A stretch of DNA of 64,000 nt. It comes from Thalassomonas actiniarum. Lineage in GTDB: Bacteria > Pseudomonadota > Gammaproteobacteria > Enterobacterales > Alteromonadaceae. Positions within the stretch are counted from its first letter, which is position 1, and each line of letters begins with the position of its first letter. The notes below the pieces were generated by a model. It was not told where the DNA came from and ran no database searches. It was given only the letters and a program-made list of their open reading frames with translations. A program made the position numbers and the translations under genes. Location of the stretch: positions 434,001-498,000 of the forward strand of contig NZ_CP059735.1 in NCBI RefSeq assembly GCF_000948975.2, written 5' to 3'. Shown here piece by piece: positions 34,680 to 43,893 of the stretch.

Positions 34680-35708
34680 TTAATATGCCTCAAACCATTG
34701 TATTGCCCGGGTAAGCGCCTGCTGTCGATATTCATCTTTTTCAAACAAGAGTTCGTGGCGGGCCCTGTCTACGGTGATCGCTTTACCGCCGGGGCAGGAA
34801 GCAGGGAAGATTTGATTTAACCGGTAGCAAAACTCATCCTGGGCCCGGTTATCGACTATGATCTCTGCCCCCGCCTGCAACACATTTATCGGCGTTTTCA
34901 GCCGGTTTAAGTCCCTGAAAATGGCCTTGTGGGTGTTAATGGCTTCGTTTAACCAATGGAAGGTGACCCCCCCCAGTTGCAACTCTGTGGTGGTTTGATA
35001 TAACTCGGTAAATTTTTGGTAGCGTACCTGTGAGTGCATCAGGGGATTGTTGTTAAAGTCTTTTTGTGCAAATCCTCCCTGGCCGATAAAGTACCAGGGG
35101 GTCTTGCTTAGCCATTGGTTAAGGCGGTTGCCGGTTTTTATCAGACACGCGGCAAACCAGTCGGGTATGCCGCCACTGTTAATGGCGATCATAGGCGAAG
35201 CAAAAACCGCTGCGCTGATGTTGTTTTCGTATTGCTGTAAATACCGGGTGGCGATCGCCGCCCCCATGGAGTGGGCCAGAATATAGTTTTTTGAGCGGCT
35301 GTCGGCCCTGACAATAGTGTCGATAAACTGGTGCAGATCCCGGCTATAATCATCGAAAGACTTCACATAACCTTTATGGGGGTTATTTAACAGCCGCTGT
35401 GAAATGCCCTGGCCGCGGTGATCGATAATATAGACGCTGTAACCGGCATGAAACAGATCATAACAAAGCTCCTGGTATTTTAAATAACCCTCCGAACGTC
35501 CCGGCACCAGGATCAGTTTGTTGTTGCTGGTTTGTCCGTTTTGTTGCTCGAAAGCGGCAAAATTGATGCGGGCATTATCAACCCCGCTAAAGTCGCTAAA
35601 AAGACCTTGTTGCCAAAAGGGTTGGATCTTATCCCGGTAAACCCGGTTCAGTTCCGCTTCTTTGGTCAGTTTAATACTCGCAGCCATACTTTTTATCCCT
35701 GTGTTCAT
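34680..35708 (-). CDS. Alpha/beta hydrolase, lysophospholipase L2-like
   Basis: A 342-residue serine hydrolase. Visible are IDHRGQGISQR (oxyanion-side DHRGxG), the nucleophile elbow LAHSMGAAIA and a late acid/His pair (ARHELLFEKD). The layout is that of PldB-type lysophospholipases and monoacylglycerol lipases. No signal peptide is apparent. It lies 23 bp downstream of the cpxA-like gene, so it may be co-transcribed with the envelope-stress system and take part in membrane lipid turnover. Exact substrate is not certain. Confidence 0.86.
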   Translation of the reverse strand: MNTGIKSMAASIKLTKEAELNRVYRDKIQPFWQQGLFSDFSGVDNARINFAAFEQQNGQTSNNKLILVPGRSEGYLKYQELCYDLFHAGYSVYIIDHRGQGISQRLLNNPHKGYVKSFDDYSRDLHQFIDTIVRADSRSKNYILAHSMGAAIATRYLQQYENNISAAVFASPMIAINSGGIPDWFAACLIKTGNRLNQWLSKTPWYFIGQGGFAQKDFNNNPLMHSQVRYQKFTELYQTTTELQLGGVTFHWLNEAINTHKAIFRDLNRLKTPINVLQAGAEIIVDNRAQDEFCYRLNQIFPASCPGGKAITVDRARHELLFEKDEYRQQALTRAIQWFEAY

Positions 35709-35731
35709 CTACCAACACAAGTGAAGACCGG

Positions 35732-37177
35732 CTAACCGGCATCCGTTTGTTCTGGTTGAATATTATCAAGAGGTAATTGTATGGTAACCGTCAGTCCGCC
35801 GCTATCATTATTCTTTGCCGTGATTGTACCCCGGTGCGCCAATACTGCCTGCTTGGCAATGGCCAGGCCCAGACCTGTGCCGCCGGTTTTCCTGTCCCTG
35901 GCTTCGGCGACCCGGTAGAAAGGATCGAATAATTGCGCCAGGGCATGCTCAGGTACGCCTGGGCCGGCATCGGCAATGGCGAGTACGGCGTTATTGCCTT
36001 GATGCCTGAGTGTTACATCAATATTGCTGCCTTGCGGGCTGTATTTCACCGCATTGCCCAGCACATTGCTGATGGCACTGGCAATCAGCTGGCTGTCGGC
36101 CTTAAGCTGGCTGTTTTTTACCGCCTCAAGCTGCAGTTTTATTGATTTTTCATCGGCGGTAAACTGGGCGTCCTGGAGCAAAATATCCAACAGCCCCGTC
36201 AGATCAAGTTTGGCAAAGTTCAGCTGGTGCAGCGCATTCTCGAGCCGGGATAAGGCCAGTACGTCGGCGATCATTTGATCCAGGCGGTGCACTTCAATTT
36301 CACATCTTTGCAGGTGTTTGCTTAAATTTTCCTGATCGCCGGAGGATTTTTGCGCCAGGCCCAGGGCCATTTGCAGCCGGGTCATGGGGGAGCGCAGTTC
36401 ATGGGAGACATCCCCCAACAGGCGTTTTTGCGCCAGCAGGGAGATTTCCAGTTTTTCTGCCATCTGATTAATGCTTCTTGCCAGCGAGCCAAGTTCATCG
36501 CTGCGTCCGGCGCCGTCATTTACCCGCACCGATAAATCGCCGTCTCCGAGCCGGTTGGCGACGCTGCGCATGCTTAATAACGGCTTGCTGAGGTTACGGG
36601 CCAGTAACCAGCAAAAAATAAAGCTGATCACCAGGGGCAGGGCGATACGGGCCCAGGGAGGCAATTGGGAAAAGAACAGCATGGTAAAATGTTTCCGGCT
36701 TTCTTTTACCGCAACAAAAAACTGGTAGTCCTTATTGTTTATAGTGACTTGCTGCGGCCCGGTCAGACGCAACTCGGGAAACTGGTAGGTTTTAAGTTCG
36801 GTAAAGTCATTGCCGCTCAGGTAGTTTTTAAGGGCTGGCAAGTCATTGCCGGAGCTGGTCATGAGCTTGCCGCCGGTCACTTCTTTTATCCACAGCTCCG
36901 GCGGATTACCAAAGGCCCTTTTTATCTTAAAGCGCCCCCTGCGCTGAAAATTCTCGAGAAAATCCAGTACGTCCGCCGGTTGTGCCCGGGTGATCCTGCG
37001 GCTGATATTGTGCAGGTGTCCCCTGTCCCCTTCGTGGGGGGCTAGGATCAGGATATCATCGCTTAGCTGGGTGATAATAAAACGTGTGGTTAATATCGAT
37101 AAGATGGTGATTAACCAGAACCAGCAGAAAAGTTTGACCTTGATCGATGACAGCACCGCCTTGGTTTGCTTGATCAT
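35732..37177 (-). CDS. cpxA: CpxA-like sensor histidine kinase
   Basis: A 481-residue inner-membrane kinase with two membrane helices (about 17-38 and 178-195) bounding a periplasmic sensor, then HAMP, HisKA with His259 in GDVSHELRSPMTRL, and a full HATPase (VLGNAVKYS N-box, DAGPGVP G1, GGTGLGLAI G2). Sequence and the adjacent cpxR- and cpxP-like genes support a Cpx-type envelope-stress role: sensing misfolded periplasmic or membrane proteins and phosphorylating the regulator. It overlaps the regulator gene by 4 bp. The periplasmic domain is divergent, so CpxA is the closest name rather than a proven orthologue. Confidence 0.88.
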   Translation of the reverse strand: MIKQTKAVLSSIKVKLFCWFWLITILSILTTRFIITQLSDDILILAPHEGDRGHLHNISRRITRAQPADVLDFLENFQRRGRFKIKRAFGNPPELWIKEVTGGKLMTSSGNDLPALKNYLSGNDFTELKTYQFPELRLTGPQQVTINNKDYQFFVAVKESRKHFTMLFFSQLPPWARIALPLVISFIFCWLLARNLSKPLLSMRSVANRLGDGDLSVRVNDGAGRSDELGSLARSINQMAEKLEISLLAQKRLLGDVSHELRSPMTRLQMALGLAQKSSGDQENLSKHLQRCEIEVHRLDQMIADVLALSRLENALHQLNFAKLDLTGLLDILLQDAQFTADEKSIKLQLEAVKNSQLKADSQLIASAISNVLGNAVKYSPQGSNIDVTLRHQGNNAVLAIADAGPGVPEHALAQLFDPFYRVAEARDRKTGGTGLGLAIAKQAVLAHRGTITAKNNDSGGLTVTIQLPLDNIQPEQTDAG

Positions 37178-37878
37178 GCCAGGGATTCACCGGATAAAAA
37201 GATGTAACCGGCGCCGCGGATGGTTTTGATTTTATCCTGCTCGCTGGCGGGCAGGAGTTTGCGCCTGATATTGCTGACATGCATGTCGATGCTGCGGTCA
37301 AACGGGCTGAGCTTGCGTCCCAGCACTAACTCAGACAAGGTTTCCTTGCTGACTATGGTGCCGTGATGTTCCATCAGGTAGGTCAGGATCTGGTATTCGG
37401 TGCCGGTGAGTTCCAGTATTTGTCCGTGGCAGCATACCTGGCGGGTGGCATGGTTAAGTTCGACCTCGTTGACTTTTACTAAAGCCACGGGTTCGTGATT
37501 GTCCCTGATAATATCTATGCGCCGTAAAATCGCCTTGATCCGTGCCAGTAACTCCCGGTGATGAAAAGGTTTGGCCAGGTAATCGTCGGCGCCGAGTTCC
37601 AGCCCGAGTACGCGATCGGTATCATCCCCCTTGGCGGTAAGCATTAACACCGGGGTCTGATGACTGCCGCCCAATGCTTTTAATACCTCAAAACCGTTGA
37701 GCTCGGGCATCATCACATCGAGTAAAATCAGATCTATGCCCTTGTCATAGGCCCGGGTTAAGCCGGATACGCCGTCATGGCAGCATTCGACCTCAAAACC
37801 TTCACCGCCCAGATATTCAGTTAATAACTCTGTCAGTTCCCTGTCATCATCGATAATCAATAAACGTTTATTATTCAC
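37174..37878 (-). CDS. cpxR: CpxR-like OmpR-family response regulator
   Basis: A 234-residue regulator with a receiver domain (acidic DDD at 10-12, phospho-acceptor Asp54 in LILLDVMMP, Thr and Lys in MLTAKGDD and YLAKPF) and a winged-helix DNA-binding domain (about 130-234, with SPFDRSIDMHVSNIRRKL). It is encoded just before its kinase gene with a 4-bp overlap, and divergent from the cpxP-like gene with a CpxR box between them. Autoregulation and cpxP control are therefore likely. Confidence 0.92.
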   Translation of the reverse strand: MNNKRLLIIDDDRELTELLTEYLGGEGFEVECCHDGVSGLTRAYDKGIDLILLDVMMPELNGFEVLKALGGSHQTPVLMLTAKGDDTDRVLGLELGADDYLAKPFHHRELLARIKAILRRIDIIRDNHEPVALVKVNEVELNHATRQVCCHGQILELTGTEYQILTYLMEHHGTIVSKETLSELVLGRKLSPFDRSIDMHVSNIRRKLLPASEQDKIKTIRGAGYIFLSGESLA

Positions 37879-37979
37879 AGTACTATCCCCGGTAACGGCA
37901 TTAAATCAAGGTGGAAAATCAGCCCATAGCTATCTAGGCAAAATTATAATACCCCAGAGATGAAAAAACAGCGCAGCCT

Positions 37980-37995
37980 TTTACATAACCTTTAC
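37980..37995 (-). promoter_or_regulatory. CpxR-box-like tandem repeat
   Basis: The minus strand reads GTAAA-GGTTAT-GTAAA, fitting the GTAAA-N4-8-GTAAA site known for CpxR in E. coli. It lies between the divergent cpxR-like and cpxP-like genes, about 100 bp from cpxR and 150 bp from cpxP, so it could control both. Confidence 0.68.
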
Positions 37996-38143
37996 ACTGG
38001 CTTTGCGTTTCTTTGCGCTGTGCTGGTTATACTTTTTTCAAGCTTGTTTAAGCGCCTTCACCTGCCAAAGGAGCTGAAGGCAAAGGGGCGTTGAGCCCGG
38101 ATGAGCGTTAGATCAACGTTAGATGAAAGTCGAGGAGACAATG

Positions 38144-38608
38144 ATGAAAAAATCTTTATTAAAACCGTGGAAGTCAACCCTGGCATTAGCCGCACTTTGC
38201 GGTGTTTTAGCCCTGCCTAATACCGCTTCAGCCTGCCCCGATGACGGCTTTAGCGCGCAAGACACAGAGCAGATGAGGCATCATGGCGGCAAAGGCAAGA
38301 TGCGTCGCATGGCCCGCCACCTGGAGCTGGATGAAGTGCAAATCAGTGAGATCAGGGCAATACACCTGGCCGCCCGGGATGAAAATACCGAGCTGCGTGA
38401 TACCATGAAAACCTTTAGGGAAGAAATGAAAACCTTACTGGCGGCGGAAACCTTTGATGAAGAAGCCTTTGCCGCGCTGCAGGAAAAATACCAGGAAAGC
38501 TTTCAGCAGAAGGGCTTGCTTAAGGCAAAAACCAAACATGCGGTGATCCAGGTTTTTACCGATGAGCAGAAAGAAAAATGGCTGGCGGGCAGGCAGGATA
38601 AGTCTTAA
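38144..38608 (+). CDS. cpxP: CpxP/Spy-like periplasmic stress protein
   Basis: A 154-residue exported helical protein. It has a signal peptide (MKKSLLKPWKSTLALAALCGVLALPNTASA, cut after ASA) and a mature Met/Lys/Arg-rich helical body with MARHLELDEVQISEIRAI and FREEMKTLL, then VIQVFTDEQKEKWL. These are the LTxxQ-like motifs of CpxP and Spy, partly degenerate. Such proteins inhibit CpxA and act as ATP-independent chaperones. I choose the ATG at 38144, six bases after GAGGAG; two other in-frame ATGs lie upstream. Position opposite cpxRA with a CpxR box between them supports the name. Confidence 0.85.
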   Translation: MKKSLLKPWKSTLALAALCGVLALPNTASACPDDGFSAQDTEQMRHHGGKGKMRRMARHLELDEVQISEIRAIHLAARDENTELRDTMKTFREEMKTLLAAETFDEEAFAALQEKYQESFQQKGLLKAKTKHAVIQVFTDEQKEKWLAGRQDKS

Positions 38609-38658
38609 TTTTTGCCGGTTTATCTTGCAGCTATTATTGAGCAGGACAGGCAGAGAAA

Positions 38659-38689
38659 CTTATGGAGAATTTAAGCCATTCTCCATAAG
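38659..38689. terminator. Perfect 12-bp hairpin between cpxP-like and M56-TonB genes
   Basis: CTTATGGAGAAT and ATTCTCCATAAG pair around TTAAGCC, between two convergent genes. No strong T-tract follows on either strand, so it is a probable bidirectional mRNA end. Confidence 0.6.
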
Positions 38690-38692
38690 CGG

Positions 38693-40597
38693 CTATTTGA
38701 GGTTAAAAGAAAAAATCTTGCTCATCTGGCTTGGTACCGCTTTTCCATCCTGCTGTGCCGGGGTAAAGCGCCATTTTGCCATGGCATTGCGAATGTTGCG
38801 TTTGAAATAATTGGCCTTGCCGTTTTGTGCAAACACCAGATCTCTCACCTTACCGTCAACATCTATGGTAAAGCGTACTTTCACTTCTAGCTCCAGGCCT
38901 TTACGTTTGGCCGTGGTCGGGTATTTGGGCTCAACCGAGTTGATTAAACGGGCGTTGACTTTATCCGTCGCGAAGCTGTTTTTTACCTTGTTTGCCCGGG
39001 GCTTTTCTGCGGCAGGTTTTTCCCGGGAAAGCTCCCGCGCCAGTGCCGCTACCTGGTTGGCATAAGGGTTATTGACCGGAGAAAACTTATTGCTGGAATC
39101 GGTTCTGATAAAAGCGCGCTCTGAATTGCTGCTGCTTTTTACGGTATCCTTATTGAAGGCAGCAGGCTGGGTTTGCTGGCGGGCAAATTCCTGTTTTTCA
39201 TCCAGGTGCAGTTGGGCCAGAGCGGGCTCCCGTGCTTTTGACAAGCTTGTTTTCGCCGTTGCAGGCTCGGTTTGCATTGGGGTTTGCTGCACGGCTTCCC
39301 GGTTTAAATTTTGTTGGGCTGCAACCGGCGCCGGGGGGGTCTGCGTTGCAACATTTACTGTTGCCGGCTGAGGACTTGTCTGCTCGCTAGGCAGGGCATT
39401 AGTTTGTTCTTTTTCCTGCGCCGTTATGCCGGGTAAGGGCGTCTGAATAGCCAGTAATTCCCGGGCAATAGAGGTATTCTCGTGCTCAGGAAGGTAATCG
39501 CTTGATTTGGCATCAAAAAAGCTATTACTTTGGCTTTGGGAAAAAGGCAGTTTCCCCTGGGCCAGCTGTTGCAACGGTCCGGGCAGGGTCAGCACAGAAG
39601 TCAGTAAAAAAATGGCCAGCAGCACGGTAAAAGGGGCAAGCCATTTAGCATGGTCGTTATCGTTAGCGGCACAATGATGGTTGACCAGGCGAACGACCCG
39701 TTGCTTTAAGTCACCGCCGGAAGCGGCCATCGCCATCACAGGAATGGTGCTGTGTCTGTGTTTGGCACATATTTCTGCGGTATCGGCCAGGGTATGGGCA
39801 TAGGCGATATGATCCCCGCACAGGGCGACGGCAATATCATCGCTGCAATATTCCCGCTCGATGCGCATCTTTTTGGCAATCCACAGCACGCAAGGGTGGA
39901 AGAAAAGTAAGATCTCCACCAGGGTCTGTAGAAAATTGACCAAATAATCATGGCGGCGAATATGGGCCAGTTCATGCAAAATCAGCATATCCAGCTGGGC
40001 GCTGCTCAGGCCGGTGATCATACTGGCAGGCAGTAATACCACGGGTTTGAGCCAGCCTATGGCCATAGGAACTTCGGCTTTTAAGGAGATCAACAAACGG
40101 GGCAGGCGTTTTAGCCGGACCCGCTCGGCCAGTAAGGCAAATCTTGCCGCCAGTTCGGCATCCGGCTGCCGGCTGGCCAGCTTAGGCAAGTGGTTAACGC
40201 TATAGACCTGCATCAGTAATTTCACCGCCAGGAAAATCACTATACTTAACCAGGCAAAGGAAACGTAAGGCAGGTTTTCCACCAGATCGTTTGACCACCA
40301 ATAACCTGTGATTTGCTGCTGGGCGTTAAGGGGTTTTTCCTCCGCCAATAACTGGCCAAAGTGAGCCAGTGGGATGTTATCCGGCTGGTAGATCAGGCAA
40401 AAGGTGATCACCGGCAACAGCAGGCATAACAGCATGGCAAAAGCGCTAAAAGCGTAACGCAGCTGGGGATTTTTATCGGGAATAATAAATAGCGCAGATT
40501 TTAACAGCAATGCAACCAACAGCCCTTGCCATAAGAAATGGATAAGGCTAAGTCCCAGGCTATAAAAAAATGGACTGCTTAATAACTGCTCCGTCAT
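38693..40597 (-). CDS. BlaR1/MecR1-type M56 metalloprotease with C-terminal TonB domain
   Basis: A 634-residue membrane protein. The N-terminal half has several hydrophobic helices around the cytosolic zinc protease site ILHELAHIRRHD (HExxH, about residue 205) and a downstream ReYCsDD glutamate (EREYCSDDIAVALC). A helix follows (about residues 316-335), then a low-complexity Gln/Pro/Thr/Ala linker. The C-terminus (about 540-634: INSVEPKYPTTAKRKGLELE, KWRFTPAQQDGKAV) is a TonB energy-transducer domain instead of the penicillin-binding sensor of BlaR1. It is 33 bp downstream of a BlaI-type repressor gene. The likely role is signal transduction by proteolysis; the signal is unknown and need not be beta-lactam. 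Confidence 0.87.
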   Translation of the reverse strand: MTEQLLSSPFFYSLGLSLIHFLWQGLLVALLLKSALFIIPDKNPQLRYAFSAFAMLLCLLLPVITFCLIYQPDNIPLAHFGQLLAEEKPLNAQQQITGYWWSNDLVENLPYVSFAWLSIVIFLAVKLLMQVYSVNHLPKLASRQPDAELAARFALLAERVRLKRLPRLLISLKAEVPMAIGWLKPVVLLPASMITGLSSAQLDMLILHELAHIRRHDYLVNFLQTLVEILLFFHPCVLWIAKKMRIEREYCSDDIAVALCGDHIAYAHTLADTAEICAKHRHSTIPVMAMAASGGDLKQRVVRLVNHHCAANDNDHAKWLAPFTVLLAIFLLTSVLTLPGPLQQLAQGKLPFSQSQSNSFFDAKSSDYLPEHENTSIARELLAIQTPLPGITAQEKEQTNALPSEQTSPQPATVNVATQTPPAPVAAQQNLNREAVQQTPMQTEPATAKTSLSKAREPALAQLHLDEKQEFARQQTQPAAFNKDTVKSSSNSERAFIRTDSSNKFSPVNNPYANQVAALARELSREKPAAEKPRANKVKNSFATDKVNARLINSVEPKYPTTAKRKGLELEVKVRFTIDVDGKVRDLVFAQNGKANYFKRNIRNAMAKWRFTPAQQDGKAVPSQMSKIFSFNLK

Positions 40598-40630
40598 TAT
40601 ATTTCCCAATTTTCTCCCGTGTTGGTGTCT

Positions 40631-41011
40631 TTATTTTTCTAATTCGCTTAACAGCTGGCGTATATCTTCGATTTCTTCATTGCTGGTGGAGTCGTCTATG
40701 GCGCGCATTACCAGTTTAGAGGTCGAACCGCCAAAGGCTTTCATGATCAAATCTTTCAATAACGAAGACTGGGTATGGGTTTCGCTGTTAGCGGCCGCAT
40801 ACACATGTGCCCGGTTGCTTTCGTCACGGATCACCAGGGATTTCTCATGCATAATTTGCAATATCTTTAAAACCGTAGTGTACCCTGTTTTTTGGGTTTC
40901 GCTAAGCGCTTCGTGTATTTGTCTTACCGTCGCCGGGCCTGTTTGCCAGAGAATATTGAGTAAGTTCAACTCAGCCTCGGTTGGCTTAAATGTCGACTTG
41001 TCCCGAGCCAT
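40631..41011 (-). CDS. BlaI/MecI/CopY-type transcriptional repressor
   Basis: A 126-residue winged-helix repressor (PTEAELNLLNILWQTGPATVRQIHEAL, GYTTVLKILQIMHEKSLVIRDE; written here in parts, with GYTTVLKIL the recognition helix). A C-terminal dimerisation helix follows. I choose the ATG at 41011 with AAGGAAAT upstream; the frame continues to 41098 but without family similarity. It is the partner of the M56 protease gene downstream, which would cleave it on signal. The 159 bp upstream lacks a clear TACA/TGTA operator. Confidence 0.88.
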   Translation of the reverse strand: MARDKSTFKPTEAELNLLNILWQTGPATVRQIHEALSETQKTGYTTVLKILQIMHEKSLVIRDESNRAHVYAAANSETHTQSSLLKDLIMKAFGGSTSKLVMRAIDDSTSNEEIEDIRQLLSELEK

Positions 41012-41170
41012 TGCAATTTCCTTAATGTAATTAATTGGGGTATTTTCTACCGTAATACGAACCCAATCGTATCTTCTGCAGAATAAATGAGCAACCATAA
41101 ATCACACTTTAATTGCATTTTTTTATCTTTTTATTTGGAAAGTTCCGTTTGAATATTTACAGTCTTATAA

Positions 41171-41908
41171 TTAAATATTTGAACTTTCGATTGTTTTTAA
41201 ATAATCCCTACTTTTATCAGGGGCATTGCTAAAAATGACATCCACCCCTAAGGCATAACAGCGGCGAATATCTTGCTGCCGGTCTACGGTATATACTCCC
41301 ACAGTCAGCCCCCGGTCATGGGCATCATTTACCAGGGCCGCGTTTAAACAGTCGATAGAGACATTGAGCTGGCAGACATCAAGTGCCCGGGTAAATTCGC
41401 TATAGGTTAACGGGCAGCTGGCGATTAAAGCCGCGGTTTTTATTTTTGGGTATTTCTGCTTAACGGCCGCCAGCAAATGATGGTTAAAGGAAGAAATAAT
41501 AAAGTGTGACCAGGTATAGTTTTCTTTGACTATAGCCTGCTCAAGCTGTTGTTTGAGTAAGCCGGTAATGGCAGCCAGTCGCCCGGGGGCGACCCCGGCA
41601 TCTTTGAGTTCGATATTGACAGCACAGCGGCCATTTATCTGCGCTAAAGCCTGTGCCAGGGTGGGGATTTTTTGCTGATTGCCTGCGTCGAGTCGGGCTA
41701 ATTCGGTCAGCCCCAGCTCATCATAAGCCCCCTGGCCATTGGTGGTAATGTCCAGGTGGCTATCGTGCAGGACAATCAATTCGCCGTCAGGGTGATATTG
41801 CACATCCAGCTCTATGCCGTCTGCCCCTTGCACAATTGCCTGTTCAAAGGCAAGCAGGGTATTTTCCGGGAAAGCGGCGCTGGCGCCGCGATGTGCAAAG
41901 ATTTCCAT
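41171..41908 (-). CDS. Glycerophosphodiester phosphodiesterase
   Basis: A 245-residue GDPD-family enzyme that hydrolyses glycerophosphodiesters to glycerol-3-phosphate and an alcohol. It begins with IFAHRGASAAFPENTLLAF (catalytic His, Arg and Glu-Asn) and GIELDVQYHPDGELIVLHD (metal acids and second catalytic His), with a VNIELK strand later. There is no signal peptide, so it resembles cytoplasmic UgpQ more than periplasmic GlpQ. It is 47 bp downstream of psd and same strand, linking it to phospholipid turnover. Confidence 0.92.
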   Translation of the reverse strand: MEIFAHRGASAAFPENTLLAFEQAIVQGADGIELDVQYHPDGELIVLHDSHLDITTNGQGAYDELGLTELARLDAGNQQKIPTLAQALAQINGRCAVNIELKDAGVAPGRLAAITGLLKQQLEQAIVKENYTWSHFIISSFNHHLLAAVKQKYPKIKTAALIASCPLTYSEFTRALDVCQLNVSIDCLNAALVNDAHDRGLTVGVYTVDRQQDIRRCYALGVDVIFSNAPDKSRDYLKTIESSNI

Positions 41909-41955
41909 ATGCTACCTCTTGATTGTCCGTTTATTGCCTGGCTATCGCCGGGCTG

Positions 41956-42825
41956 TTACTTGGCGTTGTTGAGATCTGCGCAATGTTCCCCTAGCCGGGT
42001 GACCGTACCCGGACCGGCGCTTTCATTAAAAGTCACCATCTCGGGGGCGAAGGTGCTGATCACGGTTGAGCCAAGTTTAAAGCGGCCCATTTCATCGCCT
42101 TTCTCAAAGTGGATGGCATCAACGCCGGTTGCCGGGTAGTGCCAGCGGAAAATGTCTTTGCCTGCCGGCGGGGTGACGGTACCGGCCCAGACGGTTTCTA
42201 TACTGGCCACTATGGTTGCACCGACCAGCACCATGGCCATAGGGCCTTGCTCGGTATCGAAAATGGTCACCACCCGCTCATTTCTGGAGAACAGGTTGGG
42301 GACATTATTTGCCGTTAATGGATTGACGGAAAATAATTCACCGGGGATATAAATCATTTCCCGCAAGGTGGCGGCCATCGGCATATGAATGCGGTGGTAA
42401 TCTTTCGGGGCCAGGTAGATACAGGAAAAGGTGCCGCCCTGGAAAGGGGCCGCAGTGTTTTCGTCGCCGCCGAGCAAACCGGTTAAGCTGTAGTTAAAAC
42501 CTTTTGCCTGAATAAGCTGGCCGTCGGTGATATCCCCTTGCTGGCTGATGGCGCCGTCTACCGGATAACATAAGGTAGTGGCATCGGTATCCATGGTGCG
42601 GGCGCCCGGTTCGAGCTCGCGGGTGAAAAAATCATTGAAGGTTTTAAAATCGCCGGCATTTTTCAGCTTGGCCTCCCCCATGTTGATGCCATAGGCTTTA
42701 ATAAACATCGAAATCGCGCGGGTAGTGAACCAGCCGGCTTCGGCAGCGGCAAACTTACCCACCAGGCGGGATAGGGCATGCTTGGGCATGATATATTGCA
42801 AAGTAATTTTTAACTTATCTAACAA
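41956..42825 (-). CDS. psd: Phosphatidylserine decarboxylase
   Basis: A 289-residue proenzyme that self-cleaves to give a pyruvoyl cofactor and makes phosphatidylethanolamine at the inner membrane. The cleavage motif is LGST in [15 protein letters not shown] (about residue 250). [11 protein letters not shown] and [14 protein letters not shown] (catalytic histidines) are family signatures. It follows rsgA by 30 bp, the order seen in many gammaproteobacteria. Confidence 0.95.
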   Translation of the reverse strand: MLDKLKITLQYIMPKHALSRLVGKFAAAEAGWFTTRAISMFIKAYGINMGEAKLKNAGDFKTFNDFFTRELEPGARTMDTDATTLCYPVDGAISQQGDITDGQLIQAKGFNYSLTGLLGGDENTAAPFQGGTFSCIYLAPKDYHRIHMPMAATLREMIYIPGELFSVNPLTANNVPNLFSRNERVVTIFDTEQGPMAMVLVGATIVASIETVWAGTVTPPAGKDIFRWHYPATGVDAIHFEKGDEMGRFKLGSTVISTFAPEMVTFNESAGPGTVTRLGEHCADLNNAK

Positions 42826-42855
42826 AACAAAATATTCCTTAAAGTAACAAAACGG

Positions 42856-43893
42856 TTAGTCATTAAAGCGCGAAGTGAGTTTGTTCTCACTGATACTCGC
42901 TAAAATGCGCTGAAAACTGGTGAAGCGATCCGGATGGATTTTTTTTTGCTCTGCCGCCGCTATCAGGGCGCAGCCGGGATCTTTAATGTGTTTGCAATCC
43001 CTGAATTTGCAGCCGCCGAGAAATTCGCTAAATTCGATAAAGCCGTGGCAGACCTCTTGTGGGGTTAAATGCCATAAACCAAATTCCCGGATCCCCGGGG
43101 AGTCGATCAGATCGCCGCCATGATCAAAGTGAAATAAACGGGCAACGGTGGTGGTGTGTTGTCCCAAACCTGAGTTTTCCGAGACTTCCCGGGTGATCAA
43201 TTCCAGTCCCGGCATCAGGCTGTTGGTCAGGGTGGACTTACCGACCCCCGACTGGCCGACAAAAATACTGGTGTGATTTTTAAGCTGCTCTTTTAGTTCG
43301 CCGATGCCCTGTTCGGTTTTATTGCTGGCATACATCACCTGATAGCCGATATCCCGGTATATTTGCAGTTGGGCTTCGATGGCTGCCTGGTTGCTGTCAT
43401 CGAGTAAGTCGACTTTATTGAGTACTATCACCGGGGTGATGCCGGTTTGCTCTGCCGCTACCAGGTAGCGGTCGATAATATCGCCGTTAAAGGCGGGTAA
43501 TACCGAAGAAACGATTAATATCTGGCTGATATTGGCAGCTATCGGTTTGACGCCGTCATACACATCGGGGCGGGATAACACCGAGCTTCTGTCATGTACG
43601 GCTTCGATCACGCCGGCAATGCTGTGCTCGGTTTCTTTGCCCTGGCGCCATAAAACTTTATCGCCGCACACCAGGGATTTTATTGAGCGGCGTAAATTAC
43701 AGCGGTAACTGAGGCCGTCTTCCCCTTCGACATCGGCATGCTGACCAAAGCGGCTGATAACAACGCCATGCTGTGCTTCGCCTAATTCATCGTCCTGCCA
43801 TTGGTGTTTATCGGCTTTGTTGCGTATTTTTTTTTCTTGGTTCGCCTTGATGCGCCGTGCCTGACCTTTGGTCAGTTTTGCTCTCTTAGCCAC
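42856..43893 (-). CDS. rsgA: Ribosome small-subunit biogenesis GTPase RsgA
   Basis: A 345-residue circularly permuted GTPase that checks late 30S assembly. It has an N-terminal basic tail (KRAKLTKGQARRIKANQEKK), an OB fold, then the permuted GTPase motifs NKVDLL (G4), VGQSGVGKSTLTNSL (G1), TTTVARLF (G2) and DSPGIREFGL (G3). The C-terminal zinc site is GCKFRDCKHIKDPGC. It is divergent from orn, as in E. coli. Confidence 0.95.
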   Translation of the reverse strand: MAKRAKLTKGQARRIKANQEKKIRNKADKHQWQDDELGEAQHGVVISRFGQHADVEGEDGLSYRCNLRRSIKSLVCGDKVLWRQGKETEHSIAGVIEAVHDRSSVLSRPDVYDGVKPIAANISQILIVSSVLPAFNGDIIDRYLVAAEQTGITPVIVLNKVDLLDDSNQAAIEAQLQIYRDIGYQVMYASNKTEQGIGELKEQLKNHTSIFVGQSGVGKSTLTNSLMPGLELITREVSENSGLGQHTTTVARLFHFDHGGDLIDSPGIREFGLWHLTPQEVCHGFIEFSEFLGGCKFRDCKHIKDPGCALIAAAEQKKIHPDRFTSFQRILASISENKLTSRFND

